64,000 nucleotides of DNA from Paenibacillus sp. Marseille-Q4541 (GCF_018310695.1 NZ_JAGXCY010000022.1:1-64000); one strand, 5' to 3'; shown: positions 26,652 to 35,646, numbered from the stretch's first letter. The notes: a model not told the origin generated them from the sequence alone. Program-made: numbers and translations.

Positions 26652-27686
26652 ATGCGAAAAAAACAAACCCCGCATCTCAGCACAGAGGATGGATACAGTA
26701 ATCGTCCCCAGGCGCCAAGCCATGCGAAATCACATAAAAATTCCAAAGGGAGTCGTTTTTCCACTCCACGTGCGAATAGCAAAAAGACAGGTGTGCCTGT
26801 AGATTCACCTAAAACCCATGTAGTAGAAGAAAGCAGCGAGCTGCTTGCTTACCTGCTGCTCATTCTTTCCAGTAAAAGCCGTAATGCGGTCAAATCCATG
26901 CTGGCACGCGGACAGATTCTCGTAAACGGCAAAGCAGTAACGGCTTACAATTATGTACTTGAACCTGGAATGACTGTTTCTATTATTAGCGAGAAGAAGG
27001 AAGAAGCTCCTCCGCTCCTTGGACTCAGCATTTTGTATGAAGACAATGACATTATTGTGGTTCATAAAGATTCCGGACTGTTGTCCGTTGCCTCTGACAA
27101 GGAGCAGGAGGTTACCGCTTACCGTCAGTTGATGGCACATGTACGCGCACAGCATCCGGGAAACCGTATTTTCATCGTTCATCGTCTCGACCGGGATACT
27201 TCCGGCGTCATGATGTTTGCGAAAAGAGAAGAAATTCAAAAAGCACTTCAAGAAGCTTGGCGTGATACCGTTGAAGAACGTACCTACATTGCACTCGTTG
27301 AGGGGAAAGTAAAACAAAACAAAGGCACCATCACTTCTTACTTAAAAGAAAGCAAAACACTCAAAATGTACTCTACCCCTTACGCGAATGATGGACAAAA
27401 AGCGATTACCCATTTCAAAACTTTAGAAGCGGAAAGTGAGTATTCCTTACTTGAAGTTCAGCTCGAAACCGGGCGTAAGAACCAAATTCGTGTCCATATG
27501 GAAGAGATGGGGCATCCGGTTGCCGGCGATAAAAAATATGGGGCTCGCAGCCGCGGCATAGGCAGACTCGGACTTCATGCTAAGGTGCTAGCTTTCACCC
27601 ATCCGGGAACGGGAACTTTGATGCGTTTTGAAAGTCCTGTACCGAAAGGCTTTCTCAGACCCTTCCAGAAAAATCAGCCGAAATAA
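26652..27686 (+). CDS. RluA family pseudouridine synthase
   Basis: 344 residues. After a basic N-terminal tail of about 55 residues comes an S4 RNA-binding domain (about 57-115) and the catalytic core with the conserved Asp in HRLDRDTSGVM and the GRKNQIRVH motif. Isomerises specific uridines in rRNA or tRNA; which site cannot be decided. AGGAGG precedes the ATG; a strong terminator follows. Confidence 0.92.
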   Translation: MRKKQTPHLSTEDGYSNRPQAPSHAKSHKNSKGSRFSTPRANSKKTGVPVDSPKTHVVEESSELLAYLLLILSSKSRNAVKSMLARGQILVNGKAVTAYNYVLEPGMTVSIISEKKEEAPPLLGLSILYEDNDIIVVHKDSGLLSVASDKEQEVTAYRQLMAHVRAQHPGNRIFIVHRLDRDTSGVMMFAKREEIQKALQEAWRDTVEERTYIALVEGKVKQNKGTITSYLKESKTLKMYSTPYANDGQKAITHFKTLEAESEYSLLEVQLETGRKNQIRVHMEEMGHPVAGDKKYGARSRGIGRLGLHAKVLAFTHPGTGTLMRFESPVPKGFLRPFQKNQPK

Positions 27687-27691
27687 TAAAG

Positions 27692-27731
27692 AAAAAGCTC
27701 GGGTTCCGTTTTAAGGAATCCGAGCTTTTTT
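27692..27731 (+). terminator. Terminator after the pseudouridine synthase
   Basis: AAGCTCGG-G-TTCC / GGAA-T-CCGAGCTT arms with a T run. Confidence 0.8.
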
Positions 27732-27781
27732 ACATCTAACATTATCTCTTTTGCAGCGTATCTTTTGTTTCTGCTTCTATT

Positions 27782-28567
27782 CTACAGTTGCTTTGCAAGC
27801 TTCTGAGCTGTTTTGAGCATCTCTGCATGTAGCGTTTCGTCTGGAACCGTTCCTGAATCGTCATATCCCCCAGGCACAAGATACCCAATCTCCACCATAA
27901 GTCCATTTTTGTAGAACATGATTTCATCAGCACGCGTGGATGTCACACTCACATCCCCTGTTTCCTCGTTCTCTGTATAAGAGCTGTAGGCATAGCTACT
28001 ATTCGTCGTCTGAAAAAAGTGATAAAATGTCGTCCCTTCATTCTTACTTACATCTACCCTGTTCATAAACAGATCCACATCGTCATCTTGGTAAGGAGCT
28101 AACATTTGAAAAGGATCTTCCTGAACTTCCATCATATTCACCTTGTAAAATATACTCCCGAAACGACCGTAGTCGTCCGGTTTGCCATAATAGCTCAGCT
28201 GCACCTGATATTTGGGTACTTCTTTCGTGCCGTACTGTATAAGAAATGCTTCTTCTTTATCTACCTCAAAAGGAATATCTCCTTTACCAAATTGGAGCTT
28301 ATGCTCTGGTCGGAGAACAGCAAGCTTCTCGATTAGGATGTCAGGGCTGATTGGCTTGTAAAATACCGCATGTTCTGTGTCACCTAGTTTATAATGCTGG
28401 AACCTCGAACTATGAATGATCGTGTCACTCGAATATTTGGCTTTCGTTAGCCCCGAGACCGTCTCTTCACAACCCGTTAATAGAAGTCCTGCGGTCAGCA
28501 GAATCAGTAACTTCCAGCGAATCCGGTAAGACTGATAGCATCTCCCTCTGAAAACTTTCCCGCCCAT
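27782..28567 (-). CDS. Putative lipoprotein of unknown function
   Basis: 261 residues starting at ATG 28565-28567, with GTAGGAGGTA just upstream. The signal peptide ends in LLTAGLLLTGC, a lipobox with Cys near residue 32. The mature part (about 230 residues) has alternating polar/hydrophobic strands and no motif I recognise. It begins 10 bases after the methyltransferase stop, so the two genes are likely co-transcribed. Confidence 0.75.
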   Translation of the reverse strand: MGGKVFRGRCYQSYRIRWKLLILLTAGLLLTGCEETVSGLTKAKYSSDTIIHSSRFQHYKLGDTEHAVFYKPISPDILIEKLAVLRPEHKLQFGKGDIPFEVDKEEAFLIQYGTKEVPKYQVQLSYYGKPDDYGRFGSIFYKVNMMEVQEDPFQMLAPYQDDDVDLFMNRVDVSKNEGTTFYHFFQTTNSSYAYSSYTENEETGDVSVTSTRADEIMFYKNGLMVEIGYLVPGGYDDSGTVPDETLHAEMLKTAQKLAKQL

Positions 28568-28577
28568 GATATACCTC

Positions 28578-29330
28578 CTACGTAGCAGGTTTCCTGAGCT
28601 CCATAAACAAAAATAATGGAATCCTCTGTCTACGCTCATATGTTTCCTGATGAATAAATCGTTCCCGTACTGGTTTTGATTCACGAAGATTGACGACCTG
28701 GAAGCCAGCGCTGCGCCCTGCCTGAAAATAATCTTCTACCGTGCGATGAAATTTCATGACCGGTCCACCCATCCAATCCTGAGTACGATAACCAGGCACA
28801 AAATATTGATCCACGACCCAGTCTGTTCTCAGTCCCGTTGGCTGAAGTGTCGATGTAATCACAGGATGTTCTACGGAGAAAATAAATCGTCCTCCCGGTT
28901 TCATAACTTCATAAATCTGATTGAATATAGATTCCAAATCCTCAATATAATGAAGCACAAGCCGGGAAACGACAAGGTCGTACGAAGACGCTTCTTTCGG
29001 ATTCTGTGCTTGGGTCCAATCTTCAATCGTCGTATGTATGACCTTTGATTGACTTGGAACCTCTTGCAGCGTACGGACCGCTAGCCCATACATATTTTGT
29101 GAGCCTTCAAGTCCTGTATAGTGTTTAGCTCCTGCTTGGAGTAACTTCCATCCAAACCGAGCATCACCGCATCCAACATCTAGAATAGAAAAATCCTTCA
29201 CGTCACCAGACATCTCCCAGATAATAGGCTCTTCCAGCGTATCGTTTGCATTTTCCGCCGATCCTCTGCGTGCCGTGTATCTTGCGAACTGTTCCTCACG
29301 GTCGTAAAATTGAGAACCTCTGTATTCCAT
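28578..29330 (-). CDS. Class I SAM-dependent methyltransferase
   Basis: 250 residues. SAM-binding motif I is SILDVGCGDARFGWKLL; post-I Glu in YTGLEGS; motif IV region YDLVVSRLVLHYIEDL; and the VMKPGGRFIFSVEHP strand are all in place. Substrate unknown. ATG at 29328-29330 has GGGCGGGG upstream at 6 bases and is preferred to the TTG two codons earlier. Confidence 0.88.
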   Translation of the reverse strand: MEYRGSQFYDREEQFARYTARRGSAENANDTLEEPIIWEMSGDVKDFSILDVGCGDARFGWKLLQAGAKHYTGLEGSQNMYGLAVRTLQEVPSQSKVIHTTIEDWTQAQNPKEASSYDLVVSRLVLHYIEDLESIFNQIYEVMKPGGRFIFSVEHPVITSTLQPTGLRTDWVVDQYFVPGYRTQDWMGGPVMKFHRTVEDYFQAGRSAGFQVVNLRESKPVRERFIHQETYERRQRIPLFLFMELRKPAT

Positions 29331-29518
29331 AGACAACCCCGCCCTTCTCCCCAGGATCTTTATGCTTCACTTTACTCTTATTTCAATTTACCATATAAAT
29401 CCAGATCGGGACGATTTATTTAATTCAAGTCTATACGATTTAAGCTTCCTCTGATGTGGGTAAAGTAAAGAAAGGTACATACGAATACCAAGTCACCTTA
29501 GGGACAGGAGGCATAACC

Positions 29519-30388
29519 ATGACGTTAACACCAGAGCAACGAATCGAACTACACGGATTTAACAACTTAACGAAATCGCTCAGCTTCAACATGTATGACG
29601 TTTGTTATACCAAGACCAAAGAAGAGCGCGAAGCCTATATCGAATATATTGATGAACAATATAATGCCGATCGATTGACTCAAATCTTGACAAATGTATC
29701 AAATATTATTGGAGCACATGTGCTGAATGTAGCCAAGCAAGACTATATCCCGCAAGGGGCCAGCGTAACACTGCTCGTATCCGAAGGACCTGTCGATAAT
29801 GCAGAGGAAGATTCATTTGAAGAATCGCCGGGACCTCTTCCCGATCATGTCGTGATGCATCTGGATAAAAGTCATATTACCGTCCATACGTACCCGGAGT
29901 TTCATCCTCATGAGGGGATTAGTACCTTTCGAGCCGACATCGACGTGTCCACTTGCGGTGAAATTTCTCCACTGAAGGCGCTGAACTACTTAATTCATTC
30001 CTTTGATACAGATATTATGACGATTGATTACCGGGTTCGCGGCTTTACCCGGGATATTAACGGTAACAAGCTGTTTATTGACCATGATATCAGCTCCATT
30101 CAGAACTATATTCCAGATCATGTTCAGCAAGAGTTCGATATGATCGATATCAACGTGTATCAACATCATATTTTCCATACCAAATGCAGGTTGAAAGAAT
30201 TCGATCTGAATAACTATCTGTTCGGTTATACCAAAGATAAGCTCAGTGCAGAAGAACAGAAAGACATTACGGAACAACTGAAAATTGAGATGGATGAAAT
30301 CTACTATGGAATGAATATGGACGCTGGATCGATTGATGAAGATGCAGAAGAACAATTTGTATACAAGCGGGCTCCAGAGTCAAACTGA
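29519..30388 (+). CDS. speD: S-adenosylmethionine decarboxylase, long (E. coli-type) form
   Basis: 289 residues. The self-cleavage site is LDKSHITVHTYPE, where the Lys-Ser bond is cut and the Ser becomes the pyruvoyl cofactor. Blocks HGFNNLTKSLSFNMYD, IDYRVRGFTRDINGN and NVYQHHIFHTK closely match the proteobacterial class 1A enzyme and not the 120-residue class 1B enzyme typical of Bacillus. Makes decarboxylated SAM for spermidine synthesis. AGGAGG stands before the ATG at 29519; the longer frame from 29456 is not needed. speE is not adjacent. Confidence 0.93.
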   Translation: MTLTPEQRIELHGFNNLTKSLSFNMYDVCYTKTKEEREAYIEYIDEQYNADRLTQILTNVSNIIGAHVLNVAKQDYIPQGASVTLLVSEGPVDNAEEDSFEESPGPLPDHVVMHLDKSHITVHTYPEFHPHEGISTFRADIDVSTCGEISPLKALNYLIHSFDTDIMTIDYRVRGFTRDINGNKLFIDHDISSIQNYIPDHVQQEFDMIDINVYQHHIFHTKCRLKEFDLNNYLFGYTKDKLSAEEQKDITEQLKIEMDEIYYGMNMDAGSIDEDAEEQFVYKRAPESN

Positions 30389-30402
30389 CAGCGATACAGT
30401 AT

Positions 30403-30441
30403 AAAAAAGGATTGCGTTCTAAGGAACGCAATCCCTTTTTT
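30403..30441. terminator. Bidirectional terminator after speD
   Basis: GGATTGCGTTC-TAAG-GAACGCAATCC stem with A6 before and T7 after, between convergent genes. Confidence 0.88.
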
Positions 30442-30451
30442 TCTCTTATTA

Positions 30452-30784
30452 TTAAGCTTTTTTCTGGCGAAGAAAAGTGACAGTAAACTGTGCTGCTTCC
30501 AGTACTTCCTTAACGAAAGCCGCATTTTCCTTCTCCCATTCTGCTGGATCATCCAGGGCAATTTCCTCAATGAACTCGTCTAGAAGTGTAGCGAGTTCTG
30601 TACGGGAAGGTCCTTTCCCCGGATTTTTACCCCGCAGCAGACTAACCGAAGAACGAATCATTTTACAGCTGTCCTTGATGTAGCTGTATTCGTCACGATC
30701 CCATGCCTTCGGATTATCCATATCGAGAAAAACGATCCACTTCTCTAGTAAACTTGCAGCCTGATTAGCATTCATGCGTGTCAT
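30452..30784 (-). CDS. Small hypothetical protein with internal duplication
   Basis: 110 residues, mostly helical and acidic, no signal peptide. Two halves look related: LLEKWIVFLDMDNPKAWDRD and LLDEFIEEIALDDPAEWEKE each open a 40-residue unit that closes with SSVSLLR or FTVTFLR. This suggests an internal duplication giving a small helical repeat protein. GGAG stands 7 bases before the ATG. Family not recognised. Confidence 0.7.
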   Translation of the reverse strand: MTRMNANQAASLLEKWIVFLDMDNPKAWDRDEYSYIKDSCKMIRSSVSLLRGKNPGKGPSRTELATLLDEFIEEIALDDPAEWEKENAAFVKEVLEAAQFTVTFLRQKKA

Positions 30785-30911
30785 TTTGTATCTCCATTCA
30801 TTTCTTAATCATAGGTAATAAACAATCTAGTATAACGATAACTGCTAAGACCTAAACTGACAAGTCTTTGTCTACGAAGAACCCGCCTGATCTATGCTGA
30901 ACTTGCTAAAG

Positions 30912-30939
30912 TTGACTTAACTCAATAAAGTGATACAAT
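30912..30939 (+). promoter_or_regulatory. Promoter of the MarR-SDR operon
   Basis: TTGACT (30912-30917), 16-base spacer, TACAAT (30934-30939). Confidence 0.65.
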
Positions 30940-30946
30940 TAAAGAT

Positions 30947-30962
30947 GTTAAACGCGTTTAAC
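30947..30962. promoter_or_regulatory. Palindromic operator, probably for the MarR regulator
   Basis: Perfect 16-base palindrome GTTAAACGCGTTTAAC starting 7 bases after the -10 hexamer, over the expected transcription start; a typical place for an autorepressor. Confidence 0.65.
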
Positions 30963-30995
30963 TATTAATAGGTTTGAAATAAAAGAGGCGATTTA

Positions 30996-31454
30996 TTGAA
31001 TAAACAAGATGTTTTATCCACTATGGTTGCAAAACATATCTCTACTCTTGTAACCATCTACGCCAAAATTCTAGATCAAGATTTGACTGCACCACAATTT
31101 TACATTCTTCAGACACTTATTGAGGATGGACCACTCCCTTCTTCCTATTTTGTCCAAGCTCTCAGTGTAACCGCACCTGCTGTTACGAATTTAAGTAACA
31201 AGCTTGTGAATAAAGGATACATTGAGCGTATGCCTTCACCGGACGATCGAAGACAAGTCCTGCTACAAATTACTGAGCAGGGAGAAATGGTACATGCCAC
31301 GATGCTCTCGAAATATAAAGAGCTTACCGGGGATTTATGGAACGATTTTTCGGAGGAAGAGATGAATACCCTGATTGTTGCTTATCAGAAAATGATCAGT
31401 TCGTGGCAAGAAATCGGTCAACAGAAAATGACGAAAACAACGGAAGAACAATAA
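30996..31454 (+). CDS. MarR family transcriptional regulator
   Basis: 152 residues with the winged-helix MarR core: QFYILQTLIEDGPL, recognition region SVTAPAVTNLSNKLVNKGYI, wing MPSPDDRRQVLLQIT. Starts at TTG (30996) preceded by AGAGGCG. The palindrome at 30947-30962 directly after its promoter suggests autoregulation. The next gene, 30 bases downstream, is an SDR oxidoreductase that it probably controls. Confidence 0.9.
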   Translation: MNKQDVLSTMVAKHISTLVTIYAKILDQDLTAPQFYILQTLIEDGPLPSSYFVQALSVTAPAVTNLSNKLVNKGYIERMPSPDDRRQVLLQITEQGEMVHATMLSKYKELTGDLWNDFSEEEMNTLIVAYQKMISSWQEIGQQKMTKTTEEQ

Positions 31455-31484
31455 ATAAGGCTCAAACTAATGGAGGTATACCAA

Positions 31485-32237
31485 ATGGGAAGATTACAAG
31501 ATAAAGTAGCAATTATTACCGGTGCAGCAGGTGGTATGGGTAAGGCAGATGCGCTTCTTTTTGCTCAAGAAGGAGCTAAAGTTGTCATCACAGATATTCA
31601 GGAATCCAAGGTCTTGGAAGTCGTTGCTGAAATCAAGGAAGCAGGCGGAGATGCAATCGGATTACAACATGATGTAACTTCTGAATCCGACTGGATTCGT
31701 GTGGTAGAACAAGCGATAGAACATTTCGGGAAAATTAATATTCTTGTAAATAATGCGGGCATTTCTAATGCTACACCTTACATGGATCTCACGGTTGAAG
31801 CCTTTGAGAAAACGATGACCATTAATGTGACGAGTATCTTCCTCGGTCAAAAATACGTCATCCCTCATATGATCGAAGCTGGCGGCGGCTCTATTGTAAA
31901 CATTTCCTCGATCGCTGGACTTACTGGCGGCAGCGGCGCAGGTCCTTACACAGCAAGTAAAGGGGCTGTACGAATGCTTACAAAGGCAACTGCCGTAGAT
32001 TATGCTAAACATTATATTCGAGTCAACTCTGTTCATCCGGGTTACATCGAAACTCCAATGACGGTAGATATGTTTAAAGACGAGCGCATGATGCAGTGGT
32101 TCCTATCCCAAACTCCTCTTCCACGTCTTGGTAAAGCAGAAGATATTGCTAGAGGCGTCTTGTTCCTTGCTTCTGATGAGTCTTCCTATATTACAGGGGT
32201 TGAGCTTCCTATCGACGGTGGCTATTTCGCTAAGTAA
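31485..32237 (+). CDS. SDR family oxidoreductase
   Basis: 250-residue classical short-chain dehydrogenase. Cofactor motif TGAAGGMG near residue 12, NNAG motif VNNAGIS, catalytic Ser in NISSIAG and YTASK for Tyr and Lys. A C-terminal VELPIDGGYF closes the fold. Such proteins are often annotated as glucose 1-dehydrogenase or hydroxysteroid dehydrogenase; the substrate is unknown. ATG at 31485 follows GGAGG; the ORF from 31470 is too long. Operon with MarR. Confidence 0.9.
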   Translation: MGRLQDKVAIITGAAGGMGKADALLFAQEGAKVVITDIQESKVLEVVAEIKEAGGDAIGLQHDVTSESDWIRVVEQAIEHFGKINILVNNAGISNATPYMDLTVEAFEKTMTINVTSIFLGQKYVIPHMIEAGGGSIVNISSIAGLTGGSGAGPYTASKGAVRMLTKATAVDYAKHYIRVNSVHPGYIETPMTVDMFKDERMMQWFLSQTPLPRLGKAEDIARGVLFLASDESSYITGVELPIDGGYFAK

Positions 32238-32263
32238 AATGACATTATAAATATCGAATATAA

Positions 32264-32306
32264 CAAAGGGAGGTTTCTACACTTAAGGTGTGGAGACTTC
32301 CCTTTT
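32264..32306 (+). terminator. Terminator after the SDR gene
   Basis: AAAGGGAGGTTTC / GAGACTTCCCTTT imperfect stem with T5. Confidence 0.75.
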
Positions 32307-32396
32307 TGCGTACGATCTCCCTACGGTCAAGCAATTACAAAGGAAACCCGCTATAATGAACTCAGATGAACTAGATATCAAAGGAGTGTTCGACCC

Positions 32397-32954
32397 ATGG
32401 AAACAACGACTAATCCAAACTGGTTTCACGGCAGCAAGGTTCGCCTAGCGGCAGCAATTCAGCAAGATGCTCAGACCCTAGCCGCTTATACTGAAGATTA
32501 TGAATATCTTCGCAACCTGGACACTGATTATGCAGTTCCTCAAACAGTTCAAGAAGCGGGGCCCAAAAGCGTACGACGGGATAACGGCGTCGAGTTCATG
32601 CTTCGCACTATAGATGAAGATCGCCTGATCGGCTTTGTCGCCCTACATAGCATTGAATGGAATAATCAGGCTGCTAAACTTGCCATCGGTATCGGTAAAG
32701 CGAAAGATCGCGGAAAAGGATACGGCAGTGATGCGCTGGGGATTATTTTGCGTTATGCGTTCCATGAACTTAACCTAAACCGGATCAGTCTTGATGTCAT
32801 TTCTTATAACGAAGTCGCCTACCATGCCTACAAAAAAGCAGGATTTGTGGAGGAAGGACGTATGCGTTCTGCTGTACTTCGCGGGGGGAAATCCTACGAC
32901 CTGATTATTATGGGAATGCTGCGCGAAGAATGGGAATCTAAATTACAAGTGTAA
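32397..32954 (+). CDS. GNAT acetyltransferase (RimJ/RimL-like)
   Basis: 185 residues of the GNAT fold with the ribosomal-type acetyltransferase pattern: LIGFVALHSIEWNNQAAKLAIGIG, acetyl-CoA loop KDRGKGYGSDAL, then LNRISLDVISYNEVAYHAYKKAGF in two blocks. Typical of N-terminal or small-molecule acetyltransferases of the RimJ/RimL/SpeG branch; substrate unknown. AAGGAG precedes the ATG. Confidence 0.88.
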   Translation: METTTNPNWFHGSKVRLAAAIQQDAQTLAAYTEDYEYLRNLDTDYAVPQTVQEAGPKSVRRDNGVEFMLRTIDEDRLIGFVALHSIEWNNQAAKLAIGIGKAKDRGKGYGSDALGIILRYAFHELNLNRISLDVISYNEVAYHAYKKAGFVEEGRMRSAVLRGGKSYDLIIMGMLREEWESKLQV

Positions 32955-32962
32955 GGAATTCA

Positions 32963-33030
32963 AAAAACCTGGTGTTTGGGCTAGAGCATACGTTGTACCG
33001 TATACTCAGAGCGGAACACCAGGCTTTTTT
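32963..33030 (+). terminator. Terminator after the GNAT gene
   Basis: ACCTGGTGTT / AACACCAGGC arms separated by a 34-base loop, with A and T runs. Confidence 0.7.
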
Positions 33031-33054
33031 ACATTCTCTATCGAATCGAAGCGA

Positions 33055-33348
33055 TTACTGTTTCGCCAGAACATCTTGGAATTCAGGGTGTTTGCTAATC
33101 GTACTGTCTGCAAAAGGACAGGAAGGAACAATGCGTAGATTGTTCTCTCTTGCATGCTCTACTACTCTTTGCACCAAAGCAACGCCCACACCATTTCCTT
33201 TTAACTGATCCGATACAAAGGTATGATCTACATCAATAATTTCATACCCCTCAGAATCTTTGCCGCGAGGAATAAAACTGATCGTTGCTGCCTTTTCTCC
33301 ATCTTGATCCACATAGTATTCGTTCTCTCCAGGTAAAATATCGACCAT
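33055..33348 (-). CDS. Small GNAT-like acetyltransferase (COG2388 type)
   Basis: 97 residues. Compact GNAT core: EIIDVDHTFVSDQLKGNGVG, LVQRVVEHAREN, and the RIVPSCPFADSTISKHPEF tail characteristic of the short YjdJ/Gcn5-like group with a conserved Cys. AAAGGAG precedes the ATG at 33346-33348; the upstream extension to 33438 is not needed. Confidence 0.85.
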   Translation of the reverse strand: MVDILPGENEYYVDQDGEKAATISFIPRGKDSEGYEIIDVDHTFVSDQLKGNGVGVALVQRVVEHARENNLRIVPSCPFADSTISKHPEFQDVLAKQ

Positions 33349-33490
33349 ATGTAAGCTCCTTTCTGTGGGACAAACATCCCGCTTCTCTTTAATACACACC
33401 CTGCAGCTTCTTGAAGCACCTTCAAGGATTAGACACAAGATCAGTGTATAGCTAGCTTGCCATGATCGCTCCCAGATTATGAGACGAGCC

Positions 33491-34267
33491 CTACATTTTG
33501 ATCGCTCTTATCCGGAGCCGTTTATAATCCACAGCCCAATTTCCGTTATCATAAAGGTCAGGTCTTGTTATTTGTTCAATCCTATCATAAGCAGCCTCTT
33601 TGAATTCGGGTGAGACATCCCTGAAAAATGGCCCTGCAAATCCATTTAGCCAGTGGCGCAGCCCAATCTCTCCATCTTGCATCGGTGTAGGTCTATCGAA
33701 ATGCAGTGCATAAGTAACCCGAAAACCTTGTTTTTCAAGAAGTGAACTGTACTCTCCGATACTCGGAAAATACCACGGGTTTAATGATGCTGCATCTACC
33801 CCCTGTTCCTTCAACACTTGGGTAATGGCCTGAACCGCAATTTCCACATTATGCTGTCCACCAAATTCTGCAACAAACCTGCCTCCAGAAATCAGTGCAG
33901 CATGAACGCATTTCACCACTTCTTCCGCATTTTTCATCCAGTGTAGTGCAGCGTTAGAGAACACTGCATCGTAAGGCTCTTCTGTTGTAAACCGCTCGGC
34001 GTTCCCCTCTACAAAAGTTAGCTGTGGATATTTCGTTCGGGCTTTTTCAAGCATTGAATAGGATAGATCCATCCCTGTGACATGAGCACCCGAAGCAGCA
34101 ATCTCTTGTGTAAGGTCACCTGTCCCGCAGCCAAGATCAAGAATGCGCTCTCCCTCCACTGGCTGGAGTAAATCGACAACCCCTCTGCCCAGTTCCGAAA
34201 CAAACGAAAGTTTACCATCATAATGTCCTGATGCCCATGACTGACCGTTCCCTTTATGTTGCACCAT
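33491..34267 (-). CDS. Trans-aconitate 2-methyltransferase-like SAM methyltransferase
   Basis: 258 residues. Motif I ILDLGCGTGDLTQEI, acidic GMDLSYSMLEKAR, motif IV YDAVFSNAALHWM, then GGRFVAEFGG. These match the Tam/ubiE-like cytoplasmic methyltransferases, some of which methylate trans-aconitate. Substrate not certain. ATG has GAGG upstream. Confidence 0.85.
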   Translation of the reverse strand: MVQHKGNGQSWASGHYDGKLSFVSELGRGVVDLLQPVEGERILDLGCGTGDLTQEIAASGAHVTGMDLSYSMLEKARTKYPQLTFVEGNAERFTTEEPYDAVFSNAALHWMKNAEEVVKCVHAALISGGRFVAEFGGQHNVEIAVQAITQVLKEQGVDAASLNPWYFPSIGEYSSLLEKQGFRVTYALHFDRPTPMQDGEIGLRHWLNGFAGPFFRDVSPEFKEAAYDRIEQITRPDLYDNGNWAVDYKRLRIRAIKM

Positions 34268-34386
34268 CCTGACCTCATCTCCTTCATATGGAAGAACCTA
34301 AGGCCATTATGGCATAACATTCGAGCGCTATATAAATACCTGTTTCCTATGAATTTATAGTTAATGACTATATCCCTCTAATCGAC

Positions 34387-35496
34387 TTACATTCCGTTTG
34401 GATAGACAACTACTTTCAAGCTGCCGCTTTTATTATGAATTGCCCGTTCCATGGCTTCCTGTGTCTGTTCAAGAGGATAACGATCCGTTATAAGCGTTCT
34501 TGCTGGAATATTTCCTTTAGCTAGAAAACGGATTCCGTCCGGATACGTATTGGCGTAGCGGAATACTCCATAAATATCGATTTCGTTATCCGCAATGAGC
34601 GGTACATTAATAGCAATCTCGTCTTGAGCAGGTAATCCAACAATAACCAGCTTCCCACCACGACGAAGGGAACCAAGTGCAGACTGTAATGCCCGAGGAC
34701 TACCCGCCGTTTCCCATGCTGCATCCACACCTAGACCGTCTGTAAGTTCCCGGATTTTAACGTTTGCATCTTCTTTCGCAACGTTAATCGCATCTGTTGC
34801 ACCCAGCCTCAGCGCAGCATCCAGGCGGATATCTTCCAGATCTGTGACAATAATTCGAGTAGCTCCAAAAGATTTGGCAGCAGCTACCGCCATTAATCCC
34901 ACAGGTCCCATTCCCATAATAGCGACCGTAGAACCTGGGGTAAGTTTGCAGCGATAAGCGGCGTGAATGCCTACAGAAAAAGGTTCTACAAGTGCAGCTT
35001 CTTCGAAAGATAGTTCATCTGGAATCGGGAATACAAAGTCTTCACGAATAGCAAGATACTGTACAAAAGCTCCATCCACAGGTGGAGTGGCAAGAAACTG
35101 AACATCCGGACACAAATTGTATCTGCCCTCCTTACAGTAACGACAGCGTCCGCAAGTTACACCAGGTTCAATTGCCACACGGTCTCCAGGCTGTACACGA
35201 CTTACATTCTCACCTGTTTTCGCAATGATTCCAGCACACTCATGACCAAGAATAATAGGATTCTTAACAACATAACGACCAATTCTACCATGTTCATAAT
35301 AGTGAACATCTGAACCGCACACGCCAACTGCCATAATCTTGACCAGAACTTCATCCGAGCCGATCTCAGGCACTGGCAGTTCTCTAATCTCGATGTTCCC
35401 AGGCGTATCCATTACAGCAGCCTTCATCGTCGTCCCTGTTTCAAGTTCTACTCTACGATTCGTTTCCATTCCGATACCTGATGATGCTTTTTGCAT
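34387..35496 (-). CDS. Zinc-dependent sorbitol/alcohol dehydrogenase (MDR family)
   Basis: 369 residues. Catalytic zinc residues in VGVCGSDVHYYEHG and LGHECAG; structural zinc lobe CGRCRYCKEGRYNLC; nucleotide-binding GMGPVGLMAVAAAK. Closest in pattern to polyol (sorbitol/xylitol) dehydrogenases. AGGGAG precedes the ATG at 35496. It diverges from the GntR regulator and shares the 30-bp palindrome region, so it may belong to the same hexuronate regulon, perhaps oxidising a hexuronate or its alcohol form. Confidence 0.88.
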   Translation of the reverse strand: MQKASSGIGMETNRRVELETGTTMKAAVMDTPGNIEIRELPVPEIGSDEVLVKIMAVGVCGSDVHYYEHGRIGRYVVKNPIILGHECAGIIAKTGENVSRVQPGDRVAIEPGVTCGRCRYCKEGRYNLCPDVQFLATPPVDGAFVQYLAIREDFVFPIPDELSFEEAALVEPFSVGIHAAYRCKLTPGSTVAIMGMGPVGLMAVAAAKSFGATRIIVTDLEDIRLDAALRLGATDAINVAKEDANVKIRELTDGLGVDAAWETAGSPRALQSALGSLRRGGKLVIVGLPAQDEIAINVPLIADNEIDIYGVFRYANTYPDGIRFLAKGNIPARTLITDRYPLEQTQEAMERAIHNKSGSLKVVVYPNGM

Positions 35497-35595
35497 TCAA
35501 AATCTCTCCCTTGTCCGTTTTTAGATCAATGAAATCTGGAAGTTACAAAATACACTTTCATCCTAGAAATAGATAAAAAATGGAAATTACTCCTT

Positions 35596-35625
35596 CCATA
35601 CTACCATACTTGTATGGTAGTATGG
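35596..35625. promoter_or_regulatory. 30-bp palindromic operator for the GntR regulator
   Basis: Arms CCATACTACCATAC (35596-35609) and GTATGGTAGTATGG (35612-35625) match perfectly over 14 bases around TT. It lies 22 bases before the GntR start and between divergent genes. The inner TACCAT/ATGGTA half-sites suit FadR/FCD-type GntR proteins such as ExuR or UxuR. Confidence 0.75.
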
Positions 35626-35646
35626 TGAAGAAATGAGGTGTTTTTT

